DNA from: Salinimicrobium tongyeongense
GTDB taxonomy: Bacteria > Bacteroidota > Bacteroidia > Flavobacteriales > Flavobacteriaceae
Length of the DNA: 64,000 bases
Direction of reading: 5' to 3'
NCBI RefSeq assembly: GCF_026109735.1
Contig: NZ_CP069620.1
Span: 1,612,001 to 1,676,000, forward strand
Below, in pieces: positions 34,736 to 43,300 of this stretch. Position 1 is the first letter of the stretch. Each line of letters starts with the position of its first letter. The notes beneath the pieces are model-generated. The model was not told where the DNA came from. It did not search any database and worked only from the letters and a program-made list of their open reading frames with translations. A program made the translations under genes and the position numbers.

Positions 34736-36366
34736 CCTTTCAGAATGTTTTGATATTGAGCCTTATCCTGAAGAATTTCCTTCGCTTTTAAGATCTCGGG
34801 GTTTTTCTTCACGTAATATTCGTAAAGACCTTCCTTGTAGAAATACCTTTTTATGATCTCTTCGGAAAGCAGGCTCATAATTTCGGCTTTTTTGAGGTTT
34901 AAAGCCTGTTCTTTGGAATTTGAAATTGCCTCTTTTATACTTTTCAACTCTCCCGAAAGATTTTGTTGATAACCTTCTTTTTCTGCCGCGGCCACTACGT
35001 CTTCCAGTTCTTTTTCTGTGGCTGTCTGGTACTCAAATCCGGTGGATTTTAAATAATCCTTGAAATCGGAATAGTCTTTTTCTGTAAAGCTGAATTCTTC
35101 AGGCGTGTCCAGCTTATGGGTATAGTAATAATTTGTAGCGTAGTCAAAAATGGCATTTTTGAGCAGGAGTGCGTTGGTGATATCACTAAATTCCGAAGTT
35201 TCCAGTTTTATATCGGGTAAAATACCGCCGCCGTCATAGACCTTTCTGCCATTTCGGGTTTTAAATTCGTTATAATCTTTAGCCGAATAGCGCAAGGCAT
35301 TTCCCTCTTCGTCTCGGTGACGGTAATCGAGTGCCTGAATACAGCGGCCGCTTGGCGTGTAATACCTCGAGATAGTTACTTTTAACTGGGTGCCATAAGT
35401 GAGGTCTTTTGGGCGCTGTACCAGGCCTTTCCCAAAGCTCCTGGCCCCCAGGATCACCGCGCGGTCTAAATCCTGAAGAGAACCTGCCACGATCTCGCTG
35501 GCAGAGGCACTTCGGCCGTTTATCAACACGGCCAGCGGAATTCTGGTATCTATAGCTTTCCGGGTTGTTGAAAAGGTTTGGTTATACTTTTCAACTGCCG
35601 ATTTTGTACTGGTGATCAACTCGCCCTGTGGCACAAAAATATTGGTTACGTTGATAGCTTCAGAAAGCAATCCGCCGGGATTGCCCCGCAGGTCAAGAAT
35701 GATCTTTTCTGCCCCCTGCTCTTTAAGCTCCCGCAAAGCCTCGGCAGTTTCGGCCGAAGCATTCCGGTTAAATTGGGAAAGCACGATATAGCCGGTATTA
35801 CCTTCCAGCAGTTTGTAAAAGGGTACAGCTTTGATCTCAACGGCACCACGGGTAAGGCTGGTGGTCTTTATTTCTCCTCGGCGTTTAAAAGTGAGTGCAA
35901 CTTTAGAATTTGGAGCGCCTTTAAGCAGTTCTCCCGCATCTTCGCTAAAATTTTCAACAGCGATATTACCAATCTTAATAATCTCATCTCCGGCTTTTAA
36001 ACCGGCTTTATCGGCAGGATAATTTTTATAGGGCTCTAAAATGACAATTTTATCGGCTTTTATACCCACCGTGGCACCAATGCCGGTGTATTCTCCCGCA
36101 TTGTCTATCCTTGCCGCCTGTACTTCCTGTTCATTCCAGTAATGGGTGTAGGGGTCAAGGTCTTCGAGCATCGCGTTAATGGCGGTATCCATGAGGGCTG
36201 CAGGATTGGTCTCATCAACATAGTTCATGTTGAGTTCTTTGAACAGCGTGGTAAAGATCTCGAGCTGTTTGGCGATCTCAAAGAAATCTGATTTATAACT
36301 TACAGTAGTAAATAACAGCACCGGAAGGGCTGCAAAAAATGCAATTTTAGAGAGGGTCTTTTTCAT
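34732..36366 (-). CDS. S41-family C-terminal processing protease
   Basis: A 544-residue exported protease: signal segment MKKTLSKIAFFAALPVLLFTT, a helical region, a PDZ domain (PADKAGLKAGDEIIKIGN), and an S41 core with the nucleophile in GRSASASEIVAGSLQD and the general-base Lys in GARSFGKGLVQ. A 200-residue C-terminal helical extension follows. CtpA/Prc-type enzymes cleave protein C-termini in the periplasm. The frame continues upstream to a TTG, but the ATG at 36364-36366 has an AAGGA just before it. It overlaps the end of rnpA by 20 bp. One perfect 19-bp palindrome occurs inside the coding region. Confidence 0.93.
   Translation of the reverse strand: MKKTLSKIAFFAALPVLLFTTVSYKSDFFEIAKQLEIFTTLFKELNMNYVDETNPAALMDTAINAMLEDLDPYTHYWNEQEVQAARIDNAGEYTGIGATVGIKADKIVILEPYKNYPADKAGLKAGDEIIKIGNIAVENFSEDAGELLKGAPNSKVALTFKRRGEIKTTSLTRGAVEIKAVPFYKLLEGNTGYIVLSQFNRNASAETAEALRELKEQGAEKIILDLRGNPGGLLSEAINVTNIFVPQGELITSTKSAVEKYNQTFSTTRKAIDTRIPLAVLINGRSASASEIVAGSLQDLDRAVILGARSFGKGLVQRPKDLTYGTQLKVTISRYYTPSGRCIQALDYRHRDEEGNALRYSAKDYNEFKTRNGRKVYDGGGILPDIKLETSEFSDITNALLLKNAIFDYATNYYYTHKLDTPEEFSFTEKDYSDFKDYLKSTGFEYQTATEKELEDVVAAAEKEGYQQNLSGELKSIKEAISNSKEQALNLKKAEIMSLLSEEIIKRYFYKEGLYEYYVKKNPEILKAKEILQDKAQYQNILKG
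35144..35162. repeat. 19-bp palindrome, perfect copy inside the S41 protease gene
   Basis: TCAAAAATGGCATTTTTGA within coding sequence, read on the minus strand as codons for NAIFD. It is identical to the intergenic copy at 29030-29048. Confidence 0.7.
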
Positions 36367-36745
36367 GTTCCTTGGCTTTTTCCTGCGCCACAAATCTTTT
36401 CAACACTTCTTCGCCGTTGCGCAGTAAATCTTTATAACTCCATATTTCACGGCCGGTGTAAATTAGCATTATGGCATAATTTTCGGCTAAATTACTGGAA
36501 ACAAGATACTTATTTTTTCTAAAAACCTCCCGCATCAGCCGTTTTATTTTAACCCTGTCTACCGCCCGCTTAAAGTTCCTCTTTGAAACCGAAACCCCCA
36601 CTTTATTCACTTTTTCTGAAGGGTTTTCAAGCGGAGTGTAAATTAATAGCAGGGGATATTTTTTGACCGACCGGCCTTCAGCAAAAAGTTTATCAATAAT
36701 AACTTTGCTCTTTAATTTCTCCTTCTTTCCGAAGCTTTCATCCAT
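36347..36745 (-). CDS. rnpA: ribonuclease P protein component
   Basis: Protein subunit of RNase P, which matures tRNA 5' ends. The 132-residue product has FAEGRSVKKYPLLLIY, GVSVSKRNFKRAVDRVKIKRLMREVFR in two blocks (the RNR-type conserved region) and YAIMLIYTGRE. It is not next to rpmH or dnaA as in many bacteria. Its 3' end overlaps the S41 protease start by 20 bp, a linkage typical of Bacteroidetes. Confidence 0.93.
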   Translation of the reverse strand: MDESFGKKEKLKSKVIIDKLFAEGRSVKKYPLLLIYTPLENPSEKVNKVGVSVSKRNFKRAVDRVKIKRLMREVFRKNKYLVSSNLAENYAIMLIYTGREIWSYKDLLRNGEEVLKRFVAQEKAKEHEKDPL

Positions 36746-36811
36746 GAGGTAAAATTATTCATTTATAAATAAGTATTGATAAAGAATCTTGCCGGCCAAA
36801 CTCATAAAATA

Positions 36812-36839
36812 AAAAAGAGGCTTTTAAAAGCCTCTTTTT
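36812..36839. terminator. terminator downstream of the M1 peptidase
   Basis: AAAAAGAGGCTTTT and its exact complement AAAAGCCTCTTTTT form a perfect hairpin (28 bp) with U-tracts on both strands. It lies between the end of the minus-strand M1 - S8 - MBL - antiporter run and rnpA. Confidence 0.85.
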
Positions 36840-36910
36840 CTTTAACCTGTATATATTTCAGGTGTATTTTAATTCTGAATGTCATTCTCTTCAGTTGTAA
36901 AAAATACCTG

Positions 36911-36929
36911 TCAAAAATGCCATTTTTGA
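36911..36929. repeat. 19-bp palindrome, perfect copy
   Basis: TCAAAAATGCCATTTTTGA, complement of the copies at 29030 and 35144. It lies 7 bp beyond the stop of the M1 peptidase gene and shares 30 identical bases with the 29030 copy on the opposite strand. Confidence 0.75.
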
Positions 36930-36935
36930 AACCTT

Positions 36936-38768
36936 TTACTGCTGAGGTTTGGGGTAAAGGTTGTTATTCCTGTTCACATCGGCCATCATCTGGCTGCTGT
37001 CGATCTCGATAGAAGAAACTTCAGATTTTGGCTTGTTCAGCGTAAAAGAATAGGTAGGATAAGCCCACGCCCAGTCTTTTTTGGTCTGGTTTTCATCAAA
37101 ACCCGGTTTTTCCCAGCGCATCATTTGCAACGGAATATAAATTTCTTCGGAAGTACCGTCGTTATAGGTCACTTGCAGCTCAACAGGCATGGGCATTTCA
37201 CCATTTCTAATGAGCACAACCCTGGTTTGATCGCCCTCTTCTTCTACCGCCTGAATGGCGTAGTCAATAACGTTTGTAGTGCGCGTCCAGTCGGTTAAAT
37301 ACCAGTCGAGCTCTGCACCCGAAACTTTTTCGGCTACCCTAATAAAGTCATTGGGCGTTGGATGCTTAAATTTCCACTCATCGTAGTACCTTTTTAAGGT
37401 CTTTTGAAGGTTTTCTTCACCAATTACATAACCCAGCTGCGAGAGGAATACAGAGCCTTTTGAATAGGCTGTGGCACCGTAAGCCGCGTTATAGGTATAA
37501 CGGTCGGCATGGGTGGTTTGCGGCTGTTCTGCACCCGAAGTTGCAAGGCGGGTATAGCTTCTGTAAGAGCCTGTAAAAGGGTTTTCCTGGTTCTGGTCCA
37601 TTACTTCGTTCATGGCAAGGTCTGAAATGTAGCTGGTAAAACCTTCATCCATCCACTCGTGCTTGCTCTCGTTGGTGGCCAGCAGGTGCTGGAACCAGGC
37701 GTGGGCAAGTTCGTGAGCGGTCACGCCCACGAGGCTTCCAAAATTCCTTTCCCCGGTGATAAGGGTAAGCATGGCATATTCCATTCCGCCATCTCCTCCC
37801 TGGATCACAGAGTACTGTGGCCAGGGGTAAGGCCCTATGTGCTCGTTAAAGTACAAAAGGAGTTCTTCGGTCTTTGGCTGCAGGTTCTTCCAGTTTTCCT
37901 TTATTTCAGGCTTGTTCTTGTAGAGAAAGTGCAGCACGGTACCATCGGCGGCGGTTCTTTTATCGTGAATGTATTCAGGATCGGCAGCCCAGGCGAAATC
38001 GAGCACATCTTCTGCAATAAAGTGCCAGGTGAGCTTATCGCCCCTTTTCCTTTTCACTTTTACACCCTCATCTTCGTAGCCATAGCCAATTTCATTGGCA
38101 TTTTGAAGGATTCCCGAAGCACCAAGAATGTAATCTTTATCAATATTGATCTTTACATCGTAATCTCCCCATACACCGTGCCATTCACGACCAATGTAAG
38201 GATCGGCATGCCAGCCTTCAAAGTCGTATTCGGCCATTTTAGGGAACCATTGCACCATAGAAAGAGCCACACCTTCACTGCTGTTCCTACCGGCCCTACG
38301 GATTTGTTCGGGAACCTGGCCCGCAAACTTCAGCGAGAAATTCACGCTTTCTCCCGGCAAAATAGGCTCGGCAAGTTCTACTTCTAAAACCGTTCCCACC
38401 TCTTCAAACTGAAGAGACTTCCCGTTCATGCTAAGGGTGTTGACCCGCAGGTAACCCTGTTGTTGGGGGGTGAGACTGGCAATCCTGCTTCCCACACGCG
38501 GATCTGGATCTGCTATGGTTCGCGAACGTATATCCATTTCACTGCCCGGCTGAAATGCGTTGTAAAAAAGGTGGTAAAAAACCCTTTTTAGCGTATCGGG
38601 AGAGTTGTTGGTATATTCGAGTTCCTGCTCCCCGGTGTACTGGAAGTTGTCAACATTCATGTCGACATTCATTTTATAGTTGGCTTCCTGTTGCCAGTAA
38701 GAGGTGTTGTTCTGGGCAGTTACTGCCAGGCATGATAAAAATGCCAGTGTTAATATTCCTTTCTTCAT
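36936..38768 (-). CDS. M1-family metallo-aminopeptidase, exported
   Basis: A 610-residue peptidase with signal peptide ending AVTAQ. The zinc motif HELAH is at residues 352-356 with the third ligand Glu375 in WMDEGF, and the exopeptidase motif appears as GGMEYAM (327-333) rather than GAMEN. It probably trims peptides in the periplasm or outside the cell. It follows the S8 peptidase by 6 bp and is the last gene of the antiporter - MBL - S8 - M1 run. Confidence 0.92.
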   Translation of the reverse strand: MKKGILTLAFLSCLAVTAQNNTSYWQQEANYKMNVDMNVDNFQYTGEQELEYTNNSPDTLKRVFYHLFYNAFQPGSEMDIRSRTIADPDPRVGSRIASLTPQQQGYLRVNTLSMNGKSLQFEEVGTVLEVELAEPILPGESVNFSLKFAGQVPEQIRRAGRNSSEGVALSMVQWFPKMAEYDFEGWHADPYIGREWHGVWGDYDVKINIDKDYILGASGILQNANEIGYGYEDEGVKVKRKRGDKLTWHFIAEDVLDFAWAADPEYIHDKRTAADGTVLHFLYKNKPEIKENWKNLQPKTEELLLYFNEHIGPYPWPQYSVIQGGDGGMEYAMLTLITGERNFGSLVGVTAHELAHAWFQHLLATNESKHEWMDEGFTSYISDLAMNEVMDQNQENPFTGSYRSYTRLATSGAEQPQTTHADRYTYNAAYGATAYSKGSVFLSQLGYVIGEENLQKTLKRYYDEWKFKHPTPNDFIRVAEKVSGAELDWYLTDWTRTTNVIDYAIQAVEEEGDQTRVVLIRNGEMPMPVELQVTYNDGTSEEIYIPLQMMRWEKPGFDENQTKKDWAWAYPTYSFTLNKPKSEVSSIEIDSSQMMADVNRNNNLYPKPQQ

Positions 38769-38774
38769 ACTTAC

Positions 38775-40454
38775 TTATTTAGACATTTTATCGGCCAGGA
38801 TAAGCGCGTTATAAAGGTTCGCCATTTTTCCTGAAGTTGATAATTGATTGAATTTCATGGTATTTGACGGGTCTCCCCCAATAATTACAGTAGCATTACT
38901 GGTTAGGCCGCTGTCCATGATCACTTTTTTAACCTGATCATCGGTCAATTTTGGATAGAAAGAACGTATCACGGCTGCAACACCGGCTACTGCAGGTGCT
39001 GCCATAGAAGTTCCCTGCAGGTACTCATACTCGTTATTTGGCGTGGTAGACCAGATCTTTGTTCCTGGTGCAAATACATCAACATTGGTCTTACCATAGT
39101 TAGAGAACCCTGCAATAAGGCCAGATCCATATTCATAATTGAGAGCTCCTACAGTAAGGAAGTTATCTGCAATCTCACTAGGATTCTCAGGATCCTGATC
39201 GTTTGGATATACCGCATTTTCGTCAAGGTTTATTCCTTCATTTCCGGCGGCGTTCACAATAAGCACATCATTATCATCGGCGTACTTTATAGCATCTCTT
39301 ACCCACTGCGGGTGGGTAGAGAAATATTTTCCGAAGCTGGTGTTAATAATACTGGCACCGTTATCTACAGCATAGCGAATGGCAAGGGCAATATCTTTAT
39401 CGTACTCATCTCCATCGGGCACTGCTCTAAGCACCATGATCTCCACGTTATTGGCCACCCCGTTAAGACCAAGGTTGTTATCTCTTTCGGCAGCAATAAT
39501 ACCTGCCACGTGAGTACCGTGTTTAAGGTCTTCTTTATCGGGAGTTGGTCCCATCACGTTAGCATTTCCGTAGTTGGTATCGGTGATATCATCAACATCA
39601 TCGCCTACTATGGCGCGGGCGTTAAGGTCAAGGTTGAAGTGGGAAGAAAGCCTGCCGTCAAAGTAATCTATAGCCTCCTTAAGCTGTGAAATTGCATCGG
39701 GGATAGAACCTTCAACATTGCTCATTACCTGACTTAAAAAACCTTTGTACTGCTGCATTTCTTCGGAAGTTGCTTCCATATTTCTCAACTCTTCCAAAGT
39801 ATAATCTTCTTTGCCTATTTTGGCAGAAACCGCCTCATGAGAAACCTGTAGCTGTTGCACAATACCTTCGTACTGGTTCTTCATGCCAAGGGTTTCGTTG
39901 TACTCTTTATCATATTCGGCTTTTGCACGCTGATAAAGCTCAAATTCTTCCTGATTTTCGGGTTTTACAGCACCTGCAGGTATACTGCTGTACTTGGGTT
40001 TCAGTTTTTTGTAGATGCGGGTGTATTCAAGGTTCTCTTCTACTGCATCTCCAAGAAAATTCCAGCCGTGCATGTCATCAACATACCCGTTGTTATCGTC
40101 ATCGCGATTGTTGTTGGGCTTTTCATCTTCATTGGTCCAAATTACGCCGTCAAGATCTTCGTGTTCAATATCAACACCACTGTCAATAACAGCTACAATG
40201 ACTTTTTTTCCTTTGTTGTTCTTGATGATCTCGTTATACGCTCTTTGCACGCTCATCCCGGGAATGGTATCTGAAACAAGATCGGCACCACCCCAACCTT
40301 TTAGCTCCACATCGGTAAGTTCAGAAACTTTGAGAGGGTTTTCATCAATATTCTCAATGGGGGTAGAGACAATTGTGGGAGCCGAGCTGCCACATGATGC
40401 CAGTACAGCGGCCATTCCGGCTGCCATCAAAGGCCTGTAAATAGGGATCTTCAT
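38775..40454 (-). CDS. S8 subtilisin-like serine protease lipoprotein
   Basis: A 559-residue lipoprotein (lipobox VLASC, Cys21). The catalytic triad is complete: Asp91 in AVIDSGVD, His312 in KHGTHVAG, Ser483 in GTSMAAP, with the oxyanion Asn401 in NAAGNEG. Between Asp and His lie about 220 residues instead of the usual 30-60; the insert (about 135-300) is mostly charged helix or coiled coil. It lies 6 bp from the genes on each side in the run. Confidence 0.92.
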   Translation of the reverse strand: MKIPIYRPLMAAGMAAVLASCGSSAPTIVSTPIENIDENPLKVSELTDVELKGWGGADLVSDTIPGMSVQRAYNEIIKNNKGKKVIVAVIDSGVDIEHEDLDGVIWTNEDEKPNNNRDDDNNGYVDDMHGWNFLGDAVEENLEYTRIYKKLKPKYSSIPAGAVKPENQEEFELYQRAKAEYDKEYNETLGMKNQYEGIVQQLQVSHEAVSAKIGKEDYTLEELRNMEATSEEMQQYKGFLSQVMSNVEGSIPDAISQLKEAIDYFDGRLSSHFNLDLNARAIVGDDVDDITDTNYGNANVMGPTPDKEDLKHGTHVAGIIAAERDNNLGLNGVANNVEIMVLRAVPDGDEYDKDIALAIRYAVDNGASIINTSFGKYFSTHPQWVRDAIKYADDNDVLIVNAAGNEGINLDENAVYPNDQDPENPSEIADNFLTVGALNYEYGSGLIAGFSNYGKTNVDVFAPGTKIWSTTPNNEYEYLQGTSMAAPAVAGVAAVIRSFYPKLTDDQVKKVIMDSGLTSNATVIIGGDPSNTMKFNQLSTSGKMANLYNALILADKMSK

Positions 40455-40460
40455 AATGTT

Positions 40461-41321
40461 CTAATTAAATATTTCGTTAAATGTATATACTTCGTCTAAT
40501 CGTACTCCTTTTTCGGTTTCTTTCACCTTTATCACCTTGTTGTGGGCATCGTGTTCCAGGAAAAGATAAAAATCTTCTTTGGCAGCCCTTTCCAGAAATG
40601 TCTTTTTTTCGGGAAGTGTAAGCAAGGGCCGGGTATCATATCCCATCACAAAAGGCAGGGGAATGTGACCCGCAGTGGGTAAAAGATCGGCCATAAAGAC
40701 CAAGGTCTTATCCTGATATTTAATATGAGGGATCATCTGCTTATCGGTATGACCATCTACAAAAAGAATTCCAAAATCAAGTTCAGAATTATCCTGATAT
40801 GCTCCGCCCTGCCTTTCAACGAATTTTAACTGGCCGCTCTCTTCCATGGGAAGTATGTTCTCCTTCAGAAAAGAAGCCTTTTCACGGGCATTGGGTTGGG
40901 TTGCCCATTGCCAGTGTTCTTTATTGGTCCAGAAAGTGGCATTTTTAAAGGCCGGTTCATAACCGCTGCGGTCTTTGTTCCACTGAATGCTTCCGCCGCA
41001 ATGGTCAAAATGCAGGTGCGTCATAAAGACATCGGTGACATCATCTCTTGAAAAGCCGTGTTTTTTAAGGGATTTGTCAATGTTGTCATCTCCCCAGAGA
41101 TAGTAATAACCAAAGAATTTCTCGCTTTGCTTATCGCCCATTCCGGTATCAATAAGAATGAGGCGCTCACCATCCTCAATGAGCATGCAGGTGGCGGCGA
41201 TATCAATCATGTTATTTGCGTCGGCCGGGTTGGTCTTATTCCAGATAGATTTTGGTACCACACCAAACATGGCACCTCCATCCAGCTTAAAATTACCGGC
41301 TTCAATAGGATATATTTTCAT
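40461..41321 (-). CDS. metallo-beta-lactamase-fold hydrolase
   Basis: A 286-residue MBL-fold protein. The metal motif is MTHLHFDHCGGS (HxHxDH), with further ligands in FVDGHTDKQMIPH and FLEHDAHNK. LIDTGMGDKQSEKFFGYY is typical of the lactonase-like (AttM/AHL-lactonase related) branch, but residues for that activity cannot be confirmed, so the substrate is unknown. The gene lies 35 bp after the CPA2 antiporter and 6 bp before the S8 protease in one run. Confidence 0.88.
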   Translation of the reverse strand: MKIYPIEAGNFKLDGGAMFGVVPKSIWNKTNPADANNMIDIAATCMLIEDGERLILIDTGMGDKQSEKFFGYYYLWGDDNIDKSLKKHGFSRDDVTDVFMTHLHFDHCGGSIQWNKDRSGYEPAFKNATFWTNKEHWQWATQPNAREKASFLKENILPMEESGQLKFVERQGGAYQDNSELDFGILFVDGHTDKQMIPHIKYQDKTLVFMADLLPTAGHIPLPFVMGYDTRPLLTLPEKKTFLERAAKEDFYLFLEHDAHNKVIKVKETEKGVRLDEVYTFNEIFN

Positions 41322-41356
41322 GAATTTTTAGGTGATTTTATAGTTCCTCAATAAAT

Positions 41357-43141
41357 TCACCGTAAATATATTATTTTTTCACCGGGACTTATGGTGTCGT
41401 GGAAGTGGAAAGGTCTTTTGTGCCCTTCAGCATTTACGATAAGTATAGGCAGAAAATCCTTTTGTTGCTTCTTTTGTTCCTTTATCCATTGCCGGGTAGA
41501 CATTTCTTCTTCCACCAGAATTTCCTGCTCGCTGGCATTGTTGGAACTTAACTTATAGGTCCACGGATCTAGTTTTGTCTTTGCAGCAAACATGGAGGAA
41601 GCATCTATCCTGTCCAGCAGGTCAACGCCCGCACCAGATTCTTTTGGATCCATGAGCACGATCTTCTTCGGAATATAGAAGGAATCGTTGGCCAGTTGTG
41701 CTGCCAGCAGGTTGATCTCGCTGTTGGCAGTGAGGGCAATAAAAGTGCCCTTGTCAATGGCATGTGCCTGTTCCATGGTCTCTTCTTTCAGTATATTCCC
41801 AAAAATGGCATTTAGGCCTTCTTTTTTTGCGAGCTCTACCATATCGCGGTTGGAGTCTACAAGGGTCACGTCATTATCTTCAGCCAGGTGTTTGGCCAGA
41901 TGTATTCCCAGCGGATTTGCCCCAAGGATGAGAAAGCCTTTCCGGGATTCCTGGTGAATGAGTTCGCCGCGGTTCTTGAGCCACTTTGTGGTCCATGTAA
42001 GGAAAACCGGAACCGTGAGGGTGGTGAAAATGGCCATAAAGACGAGGATAGAGAAGATTTCAGCAGAAATAATCCCCATCTCGAGGCCAATTCCGGCAAT
42101 GATGATTTCTACCGCGCCCCTGCCGTTCATCCCGGTTCCCACAGCCAGGCCTTCACGCCAGCCGTAGCCACTGGGCAGGTAGAACAAAGCAGTTCCTCCA
42201 ATTTTTCCAATCATGGCGACCAGGGTTACCGCTATGAGCATCCAGAGGTCGGTTTGAAAAATGTCGAGCGTCACGTTAAATCCTGCGGAAACAAAGAAAA
42301 TGGGTGCTAAAAATCCGATTGAAACATCGTGAAAAATATCGTTGATCTCTTTTGAAATCTGCCTGTTAAAAACACCGTCGCGTATGAAAAGTCCGGCCAT
42401 AAAAGCCCCTAAAATGCTGTGTAAGCCGGCCAGCTCTGCAAGTTCGGCAAATCCGAAAACGATAATCAAGATTAGGGTAAAATGCAGGGTTCGGTCTTTG
42501 ATCTTTGCACGGCTAAGGGTTTTTCCCAGCAGTGGCAGGAGATAAATACCCCCCACAGCAGTAAGAATAAAGAATAAGATGGCTTTTCCTGCCACCCAGG
42601 TAAGGCCAAGGGCATCAACATTCCCCACATCTACAAAACTCATCAACCCGGCAAAAATGATAAGGGCGAGGGTGTCTGAAATAAGCGCACCGGCCATGAG
42701 CACATAGGCTATTCGGGTGTTGAGCAGCTTCAGGTCTACCAGGATCCGGCTTTTTGTGGCCAGAGAGGTCACCCCTACTGCAATAGCCACAAAGAGGGCG
42801 GCCATTTGAGTTCCGTCAAAGAGGATAATGGTGTAGTAACCCAGCCCAAACGGAACAACAAAGCCGCCAATAGCGGCCAAAAGCCCCGGCCATGAAGCTT
42901 TTCCGAGGTCCCTGAAATTAATTTCCATGCCTATGTACACCATGAGCAGGATGATACCTACTTCGGCCAGGATGCTTATCATTTCAGAAGTTTCAAGCAT
43001 TCCTAGAACCGCCGGCCCTAAAATAATCCCTATCACCAGTTCTCCTAAAATGGCGGGATAACCCAGTCTTTTTGCAGCGGCGCCACCCACCCATGCTCCG
43101 GCGAGGATAATTAGGAGATTTAAAATGTTGAATTCTTCCAT
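41357..43141 (-). CDS. cation:proton antiporter (CPA2, KefB-like) with NAD-binding regulatory domain
   Basis: A 594-residue membrane protein: about 12 helices of the Na_H_Exchanger fold (residues 5-385), then a TrkA-N/RCK domain starting GFLILGANPLGIHLAKHLAE. Acidic residues needed for ion exchange occur in SDTLALIIFAG and HSILGAFMAGLFIRDG. CPA2 members exchange K+ or Na+ for H+. Divergent from the next antiporter across about 160 bp. Confidence 0.92.
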   Translation of the reverse strand: MEEFNILNLLIILAGAWVGGAAAKRLGYPAILGELVIGIILGPAVLGMLETSEMISILAEVGIILLMVYIGMEINFRDLGKASWPGLLAAIGGFVVPFGLGYYTIILFDGTQMAALFVAIAVGVTSLATKSRILVDLKLLNTRIAYVLMAGALISDTLALIIFAGLMSFVDVGNVDALGLTWVAGKAILFFILTAVGGIYLLPLLGKTLSRAKIKDRTLHFTLILIIVFGFAELAELAGLHSILGAFMAGLFIRDGVFNRQISKEINDIFHDVSIGFLAPIFFVSAGFNVTLDIFQTDLWMLIAVTLVAMIGKIGGTALFYLPSGYGWREGLAVGTGMNGRGAVEIIIAGIGLEMGIISAEIFSILVFMAIFTTLTVPVFLTWTTKWLKNRGELIHQESRKGFLILGANPLGIHLAKHLAEDNDVTLVDSNRDMVELAKKEGLNAIFGNILKEETMEQAHAIDKGTFIALTANSEINLLAAQLANDSFYIPKKIVLMDPKESGAGVDLLDRIDASSMFAAKTKLDPWTYKLSSNNASEQEILVEEEMSTRQWIKEQKKQQKDFLPILIVNAEGHKRPFHFHDTISPGEKIIYLR

Positions 43142-43201
43142 AAGCCAGTATTTTAGTGTGGGTTCAAATCAATAAAAAGGGGCTTCCAGTTTTGAAGCTG
43201 T

Positions 43202-43238
43202 GTGATTTTCTAAAAAATCACTTAAAAATAGCATTTTT
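43202..43238. promoter_or_regulatory. two small hairpins in the divergent antiporter spacer
   Basis: GTGATTTT and AAAATCAC pair across a 4-base loop (43202-43221). Directly beside it AAAAATAGCATTTTT (43224-43238) is a short hairpin resembling the dispersed palindrome. A regulatory role for the two divergent antiporter genes is conjecture. Confidence 0.35.
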
Positions 43239-43300
43239 TGCAGGAATTATATTTTAAGAGTGACAATATCTACTACATTTAAATCCTTTACTGGTAATAT

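Noticed and set aside
37659-38387. 242-codon open frame antisense to the M1 peptidase
   Set aside because: Shadow of the zinc peptidase coding region; composition and lack of start context argue against a gene.
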